This document shows positions 45,287 to 54,188 of a DNA stretch of 64,000 nucleotides, piece by piece (position 1 is the stretch's first letter; each line of letters starts with the position of its first letter). The position numbers were made by a program, and so were the translations under genes. The stretch lies in NCBI RefSeq assembly GCF_000239695.1, contig NZ_JH470338.1, forward strand, positions 248,001-312,000, read 5' to 3'. Source of the stretch: Actinomyces graevenitzii C83. Its GTDB lineage: Bacteria; Actinomycetota; Actinomycetes; Actinomycetales; Actinomycetaceae. Under the pieces are notes generated by a model. That model did not search any database. It saw only the letters and a list, made by a program, of their open reading frames with translations, and had not been told where the DNA came from.

Positions 45287-46378
45287 ATGGTTGCATACCT
45301 GGTAGCAGCGGTTGTATCCCTACTGGTGTCCATAACCGGCACCCCGCTACTGATCCGTGTTCTGCACAAGAAGCAGTATGGGCAATTCATCCGCCAAGAT
45401 GGCCCCACTAGCCACTTCACTAAGCGCGGCACCCCCACCATGGGTGGCCTGGTGATGATTATCGCCACGGTGCTGGGCTACTTGGCCGCTAACCTGTTTG
45501 ATATGCGCACTCCGCGCGCCTCAGGTTTGCTGCTGTTGTTTTTGATTGTGGGTCTAGGCGCAATTGGTTTCTTTGACGACTACGTCAAGATTTCCCATGA
45601 GCGCTCACTGGGTCTAAAGCCGATGCAGAAGATCATTGGCCAGGCTTTTGTGGGTATCACCTTCTCTGTGTGCTGCCTGTTCTTCGCTAACAAGGCTGGT
45701 ATCACCCCCGGTTCTACCGCTATCTCCACAGTTCGCGACACCGGTTTTGACCTGGCCGCCTGGGGCACTGCCCTGGGGCTGGTGCTGTTTGTGCTTTGGT
45801 GTAACTTCCTGATCACCGCCTGGTCTAACGCGGTTAACCTAACTGACGGTATGGATGGTTTGGCCGCAGGCTGCTCCACAATTGTGTTTGCCGGCTACAC
45901 CATGATCGGGATTTGGCAGTCCAACCAGTCTTGCCAGGGCGGCTACGCCCAGGCCCTGGGTTGCTACGAGGTGCGCGACCCGCGTGACCTAACCATGATT
46001 GCTATCTCGCTGATGAGCGCCTGCCTGGGCTTCCTGTGGTGGAATGCGGCTCCGGCCAAGATCTTCATGGGTGACACCGGCTCCCTGGCTCTAGGTGGCG
46101 CGGTAGCTGGTTTGTCAGTGCTTACCCGCACCGAATTCCTGGCGGTAATCTTGGGCTTCCTGTTCCTGGTTGAGGTTATGAGTGACGTCATCCAGGTTGG
46201 TTACTTCAAGGCCACCCATAAGCGTGTATTTAGGATGGCCCCCATCCACCACCACTTCGAGGTAGGCGGAATGCCTGAAGTTACCGTAGTGATACGTTTC
46301 TGGATTGTGGCCTCTATGGGTGTGGCCCTAGGTTTGGGTCTGTTCTATGCAGAATGGTTGGCAGCCAACCATGTCTGA
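45287..46378 (+). CDS. mraY: Phospho-MurNAc-pentapeptide transferase MraY
   Basis: MraY transfers phospho-MurNAc-pentapeptide to undecaprenyl phosphate, making lipid I in the membrane. The 363-residue protein has about ten helices with FFDDYVKI, NLTDGMDGLA and the histidine motif PIHHHFE. AAGGAGG precedes the ATG. Its 3' end overlaps murD by 8 bp. Confidence 0.97.
   Translation: MVAYLVAAVVSLLVSITGTPLLIRVLHKKQYGQFIRQDGPTSHFTKRGTPTMGGLVMIIATVLGYLAANLFDMRTPRASGLLLLFLIVGLGAIGFFDDYVKISHERSLGLKPMQKIIGQAFVGITFSVCCLFFANKAGITPGSTAISTVRDTGFDLAAWGTALGLVLFVLWCNFLITAWSNAVNLTDGMDGLAAGCSTIVFAGYTMIGIWQSNQSCQGGYAQALGCYEVRDPRDLTMIAISLMSACLGFLWWNAAPAKIFMGDTGSLALGGAVAGLSVLTRTEFLAVILGFLFLVEVMSDVIQVGYFKATHKRVFRMAPIHHHFEVGGMPEVTVVIRFWIVASMGVALGLGLFYAEWLAANHV
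46354..46372 (+). promoter_or_regulatory. Palindrome covering the murD start codon
   Basis: ATGGTTGGC and GCCAACCAT form a perfect 9-bp repeat around one A, and the right arm includes the first two bases of the murD ATG. In RNA this hairpin could hide the start until mraY ribosomes open it. Confidence 0.5.
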
Positions 46379-47867
46379 TTCTTTCTCTGAGCTTCTAGCT
46401 TCACGTACCGTAAGCGTAGTTGGTTTAGGGGTTTCTGGGCGTGCCGTGGCTAAGGTTGCGGCACGTCGCGGCGCTAAAGTTATTGCTTTTGATGCTAAAG
46501 CTGGCGCTGGCGAGGCGCTCTGCAAAGAGCTTGATAACGCAGTTGATAATGCGGATGTCAGCCTATTTATTGACGCTGACCCCAAGTCCTTAGCTGACAA
46601 GATCCGCACTCATGCCCGCGACCTGCTAGTTATTTCTCCGGGAATTGCCCCCACCTCTGCGCTGTACCAAGCCGCTAGCGTGGCCCCGGTAGAAATGATT
46701 AGCGAGGTGGAGCTAGCTTGGCGTCTGCACGCCGTCGGCCCCAACGCAGCCAGCCCCTGGCTAACCATTACCGGCACCGATGGCAAAACCACCACCGTCA
46801 ATATGCTGGCCTCAATTTTGCAGGCCCAAGGGCTAAACGCCCCGGCAGTAGGTAATGTTGGTAAACCCATCATCCAGGTGGTTGATGAAGGCGGCTATGA
46901 CGCTTTGGCCGTGGAGCTATCATCCTTCCAGCTGCACCTGACTAAGTCAGTAGAGCCGCTAGCGTCTATCTGCCTGAACCTGGCGGCTGACCACCTTAAC
47001 TGGCATGGCTCGCTGGAGGCTTACGCCGCCGATAAAGCCAAGGTTTATACCAACACCAAGCTGGCTGCTATCTATGATCTAGCCAGCGAGGCTGCCCTAA
47101 AAATGGTGCAAGAGGCAGACGTGCGTGAAGGCTGCCGCGCTATTGGTTTAAGCCGCGCGGTGCCTGAAATCAGCCAGTTTGGTATTGTCGACGGCGCCAT
47201 TGTGGATCGCGCTTTTGTGCCTTTGCCCAATAAGAACGCCCAGATTGTGGCTGAGCTAGAAGACCTGGCTCACCTGGCCCCCGGCGGCAAGCTAGAGGCA
47301 CTGCCCAGCCACATTATTTCTGATGCTTTAGCCGCAGCTGCTCTAGCGCGCGCAGCAGGCGTGCAGCCAGCTGCCGTGTCTAAAGGACTGCGTGACTTTA
47401 CCCCCGGCGCTCACCGCCTGCAGACTGTAGCCACCATAGATAACGTGGCATGGGTGGATGACTCTAAAGGCACCACCGCCCACGCCACCGCCGCAGCTTT
47501 AGCTTCACACGCCCCCAACTCGGTGGTGTGGATTGCTGGCGGTGACGCTAAAGGCGCAGACCTTAGTGAACTGGTGCGCCAGGTGGCCCCGGTGCTGCGT
47601 GGGGTAGTGGTGCTAGGGGTGCACCCAGAGTTCATCACTGAGCCGCTGGCTAAATACGCCCCCCAGGTGCCCTACACGATTGTTGGCCAGGGTAGCCCCG
47701 CTGAGCTGGCTAAAACCATGGTGGCTCAAGCAGCTAGCATGGCTCAAAGTGGCGACTGCGTAATTTTGTCCCCGGCTTGTGCCTCCTGGGATCAGTTTGT
47801 CTCCTACAACCAGCGCGGTGACCTGTTTGCTCAGGAGGTTGCGGCACGTGCGGGCCGGGTAGGTTAA
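46371..47867 (+). CDS. murD: UDP-MurNAc-L-Ala--D-Glu ligase
   Basis: MurD adds D-glutamate. The 498-residue protein has an N-terminal nucleotide loop GLGVSGRAVAK, the ATP loop TGTDGKTTT near 134, LSSFQL and NLAADHLNWHG. I choose the ATG at 46371, which overlaps mraY by 8 bp; the upstream ATG at 46347 lies deeper in mraY. There is no Shine-Dalgarno sequence and the start lies in a palindrome, so coupling to mraY is likely. ftsW begins 1 nt after the stop. Confidence 0.95.
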   Translation: MSDSFSELLASRTVSVVGLGVSGRAVAKVAARRGAKVIAFDAKAGAGEALCKELDNAVDNADVSLFIDADPKSLADKIRTHARDLLVISPGIAPTSALYQAASVAPVEMISEVELAWRLHAVGPNAASPWLTITGTDGKTTTVNMLASILQAQGLNAPAVGNVGKPIIQVVDEGGYDALAVELSSFQLHLTKSVEPLASICLNLAADHLNWHGSLEAYAADKAKVYTNTKLAAIYDLASEAALKMVQEADVREGCRAIGLSRAVPEISQFGIVDGAIVDRAFVPLPNKNAQIVAELEDLAHLAPGGKLEALPSHIISDALAAAALARAAGVQPAAVSKGLRDFTPGAHRLQTVATIDNVAWVDDSKGTTAHATAAALASHAPNSVVWIAGGDAKGADLSELVRQVAPVLRGVVVLGVHPEFITEPLAKYAPQVPYTIVGQGSPAELAKTMVAQAASMAQSGDCVILSPACASWDQFVSYNQRGDLFAQEVAARAGRVG

Positions 47868-47868
47868 T

Positions 47869-49137
47869 GTGAAGCGAGCTTATTTCTGGGTGCGCGGGCG
47901 CTATCGAGGCGTTAAAAGCTGGCTAGACCAGTTTGATGCGCTTAGCTACTATCTGCTAATCATCTGCGCCACCACCTTGGTGCTAATTGGCCTGTATATG
48001 GATATTTCTATCCAGCAGGTGCAGATCGCCAGCGACTCAGAAGGCTCCGCCTCACTTACCCAACTGTATGAACCCTACTTACGCACCACCTTGATCTATC
48101 TGGTGGGTATCGCGGCAGCTTGGGGAGTTTCCCGCCTAAAACCAGCCATTATTATCCGCTACGGTTGGCTGATGCTGGTGCCGGCAGCGATTTTACAGAC
48201 GCTGATTTTCACCAGTCTGGGGGTAACCATCGGTGGTAACGCCGGTTGGGTGCAGCTGCCCGGAATTGGTCCAGTGCAGCCTGCTGAGCTGTCAAAACTG
48301 GCTTTGATTTTGGCGCTAGCCGCAGTGCTAGACCGCTACACGGGGGCGATTACCTCCCGCGTGGCCCTGGCACTTATGGGCTTTATAGTTGCGGCCACAG
48401 CCGGTCTAGTGGTGCTTGGTAAAGACCTAGGCTCAGCCCTGGTGATGGTGGTGATTGTGGCCGCGATGCTAGTGATGGCTAAATTCCCGGCTAAATACAT
48501 GGCCATAACCGGTACCCTGGGAGCAGTGGGCATCAGCATCCTTACCTATATGAGTGCCAACCGTCGCGCCCGCATCTCCGCCTGGTGGAATATGCCTTCT
48601 TTGGCCGATGACGAATCGGGCCTGACCTACCAGCCTCACCACGCTGAATACGCCTTCGCCCACGGGGGAGTGCTAGGCGTGGGCAGTGATGGTTCACGTG
48701 AAAAATGGGGTTACCTAACCCAGTCCGAATCCGATTATGTATATGCGGTTTTAGGCGAAGAACACGGCCTGGTGGGTACTTTGGCGGTGCTAGTCATTTT
48801 CCTACTGATCGGCTACTGCTGTATGCGCGTGATGCGCGCCCATGTGCGTAACCGCTACATTCTGTTTTCCACCACTGGGATCTGCACCTGGCTGGTGGGT
48901 CAAGCCCTGATTAACATCATGGTGGCTACCGGTTTGCTACCGGTTCTGGGGGTGCCATTACCGCTAATTTCTAAAGGTGGCTCATCAACTGTGGCCATCA
49001 TGCTGGCGGTAGGGGTACTTACCTGTTTTGCTCGAAACGAGCCCAGCGCTATCGCTGTACTGCGTTCACAATCTCAAGCTAACCGCCGCACGGTGCTTGA
49101 GGCCCTTAGTAAATGGAGGATATGGCATCGTGGCTAA
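47869..49137 (+). CDS. ftsW: Septal peptidoglycan polymerase FtsW (SEDS family)
   Basis: FtsW polymerises lipid II at the septum together with FtsI. The 422-residue protein has about ten helices, a large extracellular loop with the catalytic-type Asp (around ASLADDESGLTYQPHHAEYAF), and LGVPLPLISKGGSS near the C-terminus, the SEDS signature. GTG at 47869 follows murD directly. It overlaps murG by 8 bp. Confidence 0.95.
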   Translation: MKRAYFWVRGRYRGVKSWLDQFDALSYYLLIICATTLVLIGLYMDISIQQVQIASDSEGSASLTQLYEPYLRTTLIYLVGIAAAWGVSRLKPAIIIRYGWLMLVPAAILQTLIFTSLGVTIGGNAGWVQLPGIGPVQPAELSKLALILALAAVLDRYTGAITSRVALALMGFIVAATAGLVVLGKDLGSALVMVVIVAAMLVMAKFPAKYMAITGTLGAVGISILTYMSANRRARISAWWNMPSLADDESGLTYQPHHAEYAFAHGGVLGVGSDGSREKWGYLTQSESDYVYAVLGEEHGLVGTLAVLVIFLLIGYCCMRVMRAHVRNRYILFSTTGICTWLVGQALINIMVATGLLPVLGVPLPLISKGGSSTVAIMLAVGVLTCFARNEPSAIAVLRSQSQANRRTVLEALSKWRIWHRG

Positions 49138-50254
49138 AAAAATTAATGCCCTGCTAGCCGGTGGAGGTACCGCTGGTCACGTCAACCCGCTGCTGGCTAC
49201 CGCCGCGCAGCTGCGTGAACGTGGCGCCCAGGTGCTGGTGCTAGGCACCCATGAAGGTCTTGAAGACCGACTAGTGCCTGCCGCCGGTTTTGAGCTGCGC
49301 TACATCCCCAAGGTACCCCTGCCGCGTAAGCCCTCCACTGATTTCCTGCGTCTGCCGGGCCGTCTGCATGAGGCTATCGACGGCGCCAAGGCGGCCATTG
49401 AAGAAAACGAGTCCGACGTCGTCGTAGGCTACGGCGGCTACGTATCCCTGCCGGCATACTGGGCCGCTAAGTCCATGGGCGTGCCGGTAGTTATCCAGGA
49501 GCAAAACGCCCGCCCCGGCATTGCCAATAAGCTGGGCGCTAAGCAGGCCGTGGCGCTGGGACTAAGCTTCCCCGACACACCCTTGCAGGCCCGCCACGGC
49601 GTCACCGAGGTTACCGGTATGCCGCTGCGTGCAGCTATCACCACCTTGGCCCGCAGTCGCCAAGATCCGATCCAGCGCGCCCAGCTACGCCAGCAGGGCG
49701 CCAAAGAACTGGGCCTGGACCCCCAGCTGCCCACCGTGCTGGTCACCGGCGGTTCGCTAGGGGCCTTGAGCCTTAACCGCGCCGTCGCCCAGGCCTACCG
49801 CGACTACCAGGGCCAAGTGCAGGTGCTGCACCTAACCGGTAAAGGCAAGAACGAGCAGGTGCTGCAGCTGCTAGAGGGCGCCGACACCACCCACTACCAC
49901 GTGCTCGAATACCTTGACGGCATGGAATACGCTTACGCCGCAGCCGATGCGGTGATTTGCCGTTCCGGCGCGGGCACAGTCAGTGAGCTAACCGCTGTGG
50001 GCCTGCCGGCGCTGTATGTGCCCCTACCTATTGGCAACGGTGAGCAGCGCCTAAACGCCGCCGCTGTGGTTGCTGCCGGCGGTGGCAAGCTGGTGGCTGA
50101 TGACAGGCTAAACGCCAGCCACATCGCTGACCTATTTAACCTAACCAATAACACTCGCCGCCTGGAAGTAGCTTCACATGCGGCCGCCAGCTGCGGTAAC
50201 CCCGACGGCACCGCAAAATTCGTGGACCTGATCGAGTCGGTAGTAGGAGAGTAA
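49130..50254 (+). CDS. murG: Lipid II synthase MurG
   Basis: MurG adds GlcNAc to lipid I on the inner membrane face. The 374-residue protein has GGGTAGHVNPLLA, VVGYGGYVSLPAYWAA, the GGSLGALSLN loop and CRSGAGTVSELTAVGLP near the UDP site. The GTG at 49130 lies after GGAGG and overlaps the ftsW stop. An upstream frame to 49028 is inside ftsW. Confidence 0.96.
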   Translation: MAKKINALLAGGGTAGHVNPLLATAAQLRERGAQVLVLGTHEGLEDRLVPAAGFELRYIPKVPLPRKPSTDFLRLPGRLHEAIDGAKAAIEENESDVVVGYGGYVSLPAYWAAKSMGVPVVIQEQNARPGIANKLGAKQAVALGLSFPDTPLQARHGVTEVTGMPLRAAITTLARSRQDPIQRAQLRQQGAKELGLDPQLPTVLVTGGSLGALSLNRAVAQAYRDYQGQVQVLHLTGKGKNEQVLQLLEGADTTHYHVLEYLDGMEYAYAAADAVICRSGAGTVSELTAVGLPALYVPLPIGNGEQRLNAAAVVAAGGGKLVADDRLNASHIADLFNLTNNTRRLEVASHAAASCGNPDGTAKFVDLIESVVGE

Positions 50255-50256
50255 CC

Positions 50257-51660
50257 ATGACGCAGTTTCACCTGATTGGAATCGGTGGGGCAGGTATGAG
50301 CGTAGTGGCTGAGCTACTAGCCCAGTCCGGCTTTGAAGTACGTGGCTCTGACGCCCGCGCCAGCGCTGTCACCGAGGCGCTTGAACAGCAGGGCATCAAG
50401 GTTTACATCGGCCAGGCTGCCGAAAATGTTGATCCGCAGGCAATTGTGGTGGTTTCCAGCGCTATTAAGGACGCCAACCCGGAGCTGGCCTGCGCCCGCG
50501 CCCGAGGCCAGCGCATTTTGCACCGCTCACAAGCTTTGGCGTTAGCTTCTGAAGGCAAAGATTTTGTGGCGGTGGCCGGTGCGCACGGCAAAACCACCAC
50601 TTCAGGAATGCTGGCCCAGGCCTTTAGCTCGCTAGGCCTAGAGCCCTCGTTTGCGGTTGGCGGCACAGTTTCCGCCCTGGGCACCGGCGGTCACCTGGGT
50701 AATGGTTCCATGCTGGTGGCTGAAGCTGATGAGTCAGATGGTTCCTTCCTTAACTACCACCCGCGTGTGGAGGTAGTGCTTAACGTAGAGCCCGACCACC
50801 TAGACCACTACGGCACCCGGGAAGCTTTCGAGCAGGCTTTTGTGGACTTTAGTCAGCGTCTAGTGCCCGGCGGTTTGCTGGTGGCCTGCGCCGACGACGC
50901 CGGTTCGCGAGCTTTGGGGGTAGCGGCTGCTAAGGCTGGTAAGCGCGTAACCTTCTTTGGCCTAACCGCGCTCGAAGCTAAGGCTAAGGTGCCCGGCTGC
51001 GCCAGTGCGCAGCTGACTATTACTTCCCGTAGCGCTACCGGCACCCAGGCCAGCTTGGAATTTGTTGGCCCCAACGGCGAGCGCGGCCAAGCTCAACTTA
51101 ACCTGCATACCCCCGGCGACCACGTGGCTGTAGATGCCTGTGGGGCTTGGGCTGCAGGTATTGAGCTGGGAGTTGACTTTCAGCAGATGGCCGATGCTTT
51201 AAGTACTTTTGCTGGCACCGGGCGTCGCTTTGAAAAGCGCGGCGAGCCCAGGGGAGTGGAGGTAGTAGATGACTACGCCCACCACCCCACCGAGGTTGAG
51301 GCGCTACTAAGCGCTGCCCGCGAAGTTGCCGACGCACGCGGCGGCCGCCTGCTAGTGCTTTTCCAACCCCACCTGTTCTCACGCACCCGCAACTTTGCTC
51401 AGCGTTTCAGTGCGGCTTTAGCTAAAGCCGATAAGAGCATTGTGATTGATATTTACCCGGCGCGTGAAACTCAGGCAGACTTCCCGCAAGTCACTTCGGC
51501 TCTGCTAGCTAATGGCACCAATGTGCAATACGTTAGCGGGCGTGAAGCTGGTGCCCTGCAGCTAGCTGGTGAAGCTAAGCCTGGTGATCTGGTGTTGACT
51601 GTAGGCGCCGGAGATGTTACTGAGCTTGCTAATGTGATTATTGATGCTATCGGTGAGTAG
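50257..51660 (+). CDS. murC: UDP-N-acetylmuramate--L-alanine ligase
   Basis: MurC adds the first residue, L-alanine. The 467-residue protein has HLIGIGGAGMSVVAELL, GAHGKTTTSGML near 108, NVEPDHLDHYG and the C-terminal DDYAHHPTEVEALL and LFQPHLFSRT. AGGAGAG precedes the ATG. The stop TAG forms part of a -10-like box for ftsQ. Confidence 0.97.
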   Translation: MTQFHLIGIGGAGMSVVAELLAQSGFEVRGSDARASAVTEALEQQGIKVYIGQAAENVDPQAIVVVSSAIKDANPELACARARGQRILHRSQALALASEGKDFVAVAGAHGKTTTSGMLAQAFSSLGLEPSFAVGGTVSALGTGGHLGNGSMLVAEADESDGSFLNYHPRVEVVLNVEPDHLDHYGTREAFEQAFVDFSQRLVPGGLLVACADDAGSRALGVAAAKAGKRVTFFGLTALEAKAKVPGCASAQLTITSRSATGTQASLEFVGPNGERGQAQLNLHTPGDHVAVDACGAWAAGIELGVDFQQMADALSTFAGTGRRFEKRGEPRGVEVVDDYAHHPTEVEALLSAAREVADARGGRLLVLFQPHLFSRTRNFAQRFSAALAKADKSIVIDIYPARETQADFPQVTSALLANGTNVQYVSGREAGALQLAGEAKPGDLVLTVGAGDVTELANVIIDAIGE

Positions 51661-51663
51661 ACT
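51658..51663 (+). promoter_or_regulatory. -10 box (TAGACT) of a possible leaderless ftsQ promoter
   Basis: TAGACT begins with the murC stop codon and ends exactly 6 nt before the ftsQ GTG at 51670. No Shine-Dalgarno sequence is present. Confidence 0.5.
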
Positions 51664-51669
51664 TAACGT

Positions 51670-52767
51670 GTGAGAAGGCCCCAGACTCCCCGCCCACTGC
51701 CTATCAATAAGGATGGCAGTAACGGGGCTGCCCGCGGGGCGGCTAAATCTGCGCAGCCAAGGCAGCGTTCTGCAGCCACTGACGCTAGCGCTGGGCCTGC
51801 TAAAACTGGCTCAGCTGCTAGTGGTCGGCAGCGAGAGGGTAGCCAGCAATCAGAAACTTCTCGCAGGCGTGAAAGTGGACGCCAAGATTCAGCGCGTTCA
51901 CGCCCCGCTCCTGGACGTCGTCCAGTGCGCAGTGAAGCAGTTAAAGCTCCTAGTAAAGCCGTCACCCGCACTAGCTCTGGGGTAGTTGCTAGTGCCAAAG
52001 TGGCTGAAGCTAGCCTAGCTAGCACTGATGACCATGTGGTCTCTCATGGTTTGCAGCAGCGCTATGAAGAACAGCGTGCAGCAAACCGCAAGCGCAGCTT
52101 TAATAAGCTCAAACGCCTGATTTATGTGCTGGTGGCGCTAGCTTTGGTGGTTTGGGTGGCGCTGGCCTCGCCACTGTTTGCCCTGCGCATGAGTGAGATT
52201 AGGGTTAGTGGCTCAGGTGGCCAGCTTTCGCCAGCTTCAGTAGCCAAAGTGATTGGTGATCAAGAGGGGCGCAGTCTGCTGCTGATCGACGTCGCCAAAC
52301 AAGCCAAGCGGGTAGATAAAGCCTTTGTGCGAGTACGCAGCGTAAGTATTGAGCGTGACTGGCCGCGCGGTTTAAATGTAATGGTGACTATGCGCGTGCC
52401 CGTGGCCGTGTTAAAAACCGCTAAGGGTTACCAGATACTTGATGCTGACGCGGTGGTTTTAGAGACTCGCTCAAGTCAGCCATCTGGTTTAGCGCTTATC
52501 GAATCAAGCGGCAAAATTAATTCTGTGCAGGTGCAGTCAATAACTACTGCAATGGGTGCGCTTGATGAAAGTGTGCGTTCACAGGTAGCTTCAGCAAGCG
52601 CCACTGAAAGCGGATATGTGAGTTTTAAGTTGTCTTCCGGGGCCAGTGTGATTTGGGGGGACAACGATCGTCCGGCCCTCAAAGCACGTGTGTTAAAAAC
52701 GCTGTTGAGCATACAAGCATCGGTTTATGATGTTTCGTATCCGCTTAACCCAACCACTAAAAAATAG
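51670..52767 (+). CDS. ftsQ: Cell division protein FtsQ
   Basis: The 365-residue protein has a long basic Ser/Ala/Arg-rich cytoplasmic region (about 1-145), one membrane helix near 150-170, and a POTRA domain with MSEIRVSGSGGQLSPASVAK followed by the beta-rich FtsQ domain. FtsQ with FtsL-like proteins gates septal synthesis. Gene position before ftsZ supports the call. A 142-bp gap follows. Confidence 0.93.
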   Translation: MRRPQTPRPLPINKDGSNGAARGAAKSAQPRQRSAATDASAGPAKTGSAASGRQREGSQQSETSRRRESGRQDSARSRPAPGRRPVRSEAVKAPSKAVTRTSSGVVASAKVAEASLASTDDHVVSHGLQQRYEEQRAANRKRSFNKLKRLIYVLVALALVVWVALASPLFALRMSEIRVSGSGGQLSPASVAKVIGDQEGRSLLLIDVAKQAKRVDKAFVRVRSVSIERDWPRGLNVMVTMRVPVAVLKTAKGYQILDADAVVLETRSSQPSGLALIESSGKINSVQVQSITTAMGALDESVRSQVASASATESGYVSFKLSSGASVIWGDNDRPALKARVLKTLLSIQASVYDVSYPLNPTTKK

Positions 52768-52802
52768 CGGTTAGGAACACGCAAGACACACCGAGGAAAA
52801 TA

Positions 52803-52853
52803 ATGACTTGGAGCGATTTTGCACGTAGCGTTATCCATGCGCGAGTGATCTAG
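52803..52853 (+). CDS. Possible 16-residue leader peptide upstream of ftsZ
   Basis: ATG at 52803 follows GAGG by 6 nt, good spacing, and opens a frame of 16 codons (MTWSDFARSVIHARVI) ending at TAG 52851-52853. It lies 5 nt before a strong hairpin and ends 56 nt before ftsZ. The short frame is too small to be tested by coding statistics, but the ribosome site is better than that of many genes here. It may be a regulatory leader; no run of one amino acid suggests an effector. Confidence 0.4.
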   Translation: MTWSDFARSVIHARVI

Positions 52854-52858
52854 GAAAC

Positions 52859-52891
52859 AAATTCTAAACCTAAAGTTAAGGTTTAGAATTT
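52859..52891 (+). promoter_or_regulatory. Terminator-like hairpin in the ftsZ leader
   Basis: AAATTCTAAACCT (52859-52871) and AGGTTTAGAATTT (52879-52891) form a perfect 13-bp stem with a 7-nt loop, and T's follow. It ends 18 nt before the TTG start. Alternatively it is a double-stranded operator. Confidence 0.6.
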
Positions 52892-52909
52892 TAATGAAAG
52901 GCTACAGTT

Positions 52910-54187
52910 TTGGTTGAGACACAGAACTACCAGGCGATTATTAAGGTAGTCGGCGTTGGTGGCGGTGGCGTTAACGCAGTTAACCGCATGATCGATTCTG
53001 AACTTAAGGGTGTCGAGTTTATTGCCATCAATACCGATGCTCAGGCCTTAATCATGTCCGACGCCGATGTGAAGCTAGACATCGGCCGTGAGATCACCCG
53101 TGGCCTTGGCGCTGGCGCCGACCCGACCATCGGCCGTAAGGCCGCTGAAGACCATGAAGACCAGATCCGTGAATCCATTGAGGGTGCGGACATGGTTTTC
53201 GTAACCGCAGGTGAGGGTGGTGGTACCGGTACCGGTGGCGCTCCGGTGGTGGCTCGTCTAGCCCGTGAGCTAGGCGCCTTGACCATTGGTGTGGTCACCC
53301 GCCCCTTCAACTTTGAGGGCTCTCGCCGTATGAACCAGGCCGAAAATGGCATTAAGGCTCTGCGTGAAGAGGTGGACACCCTAATCGTTATTCCTAACGA
53401 GCGTCTGCTGGCTATCTCTGACCCCAACATCTCTGTGACTGAGGCCTTCATTGAGGCTGATAAGGTGCTGCTGCAGGGTGTGCAGGGTATTACTGAGCTG
53501 ATTACTACGCCCGGTGAAGTTAACGTTGACTTCAACGACGTCAAGTCGGTTATGCAGGGAGCCGGTACGGCACTTATGGGTATCGGTACCGCCACCGGCG
53601 ATGACCGCGCCCTACGCGCTACCGAGCAGGCAGTTTCCTCCCCGCTGCTGGAAACCTCCATCAACGGTGCCCAGGGTGTACTGCTGCAATTCCAGGGGGG
53701 CTCTGACCTGAGTATCATGGAAGTTTCGCGCGCTGCTGAGATGATGCGTGAAGCCGTTCACCCCGATGCCAACATCATCTTCGGTTTGGTCACCAACCCC
53801 GCTTTCGGCGACGAGGTGCGCGTGACCGTTATTGCTGCTGGTTTTGACGAGGAGGACGAGGGCGACCTGGCTGTTCAGCCTCCGGCCCGTCGTTCAGCCC
53901 CCGCCGCTGCTCCCGCTCCGGCGGTAACCACCAGCCAGCCGCGCACCACCGGGATTCACCGCGCCGACAAGCCGGTTACCCGCCCGGTGCCCGTGGTCCC
54001 CGAACCCAAGCCCAGGCCGCGTCCCGAGCCGGTAGCCCCCTCCATCCCGCCGCGCACCGCCACCAGCGAGGTGCCTGCTTACGTGGATGAGACTGCTACC
54101 TCCACCTCTCCGGTTTTGGAGGTTCCGCGCGTGATCGGCGTTGACGACGACAGCACCGATCTCGACCTGCCTGACTTCCTGCTCTGA
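52910..54187 (+). CDS. ftsZ: Cell division GTPase FtsZ
   Basis: FtsZ is the tubulin-like GTPase that forms the division ring. The 425-residue protein has the GTP signature [10 protein letters not shown] near 102, NADQ-like region [11 protein letters not shown] and the T7 loop [11 protein letters not shown]. The C-terminus after 320 is a Pro/Ala/Thr-rich linker ending in DLDLPDFLL, a short tail that could bind SepF or FtsW. The start is a TTG at 52910 with GAAAGG upstream. It lies behind an unusual hairpin leader. Confidence 0.97.
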   Translation: MVETQNYQAIIKVVGVGGGGVNAVNRMIDSELKGVEFIAINTDAQALIMSDADVKLDIGREITRGLGAGADPTIGRKAAEDHEDQIRESIEGADMVFVTAGEGGGTGTGGAPVVARLARELGALTIGVVTRPFNFEGSRRMNQAENGIKALREEVDTLIVIPNERLLAISDPNISVTEAFIEADKVLLQGVQGITELITTPGEVNVDFNDVKSVMQGAGTALMGIGTATGDDRALRATEQAVSSPLLETSINGAQGVLLQFQGGSDLSIMEVSRAAEMMREAVHPDANIIFGLVTNPAFGDEVRVTVIAAGFDEEDEGDLAVQPPARRSAPAAAPAPAVTTSQPRTTGIHRADKPVTRPVPVVPEPKPRPRPEPVAPSIPPRTATSEVPAYVDETATSTSPVLEVPRVIGVDDDSTDLDLPDFLL

Positions 54188-54188
54188 A

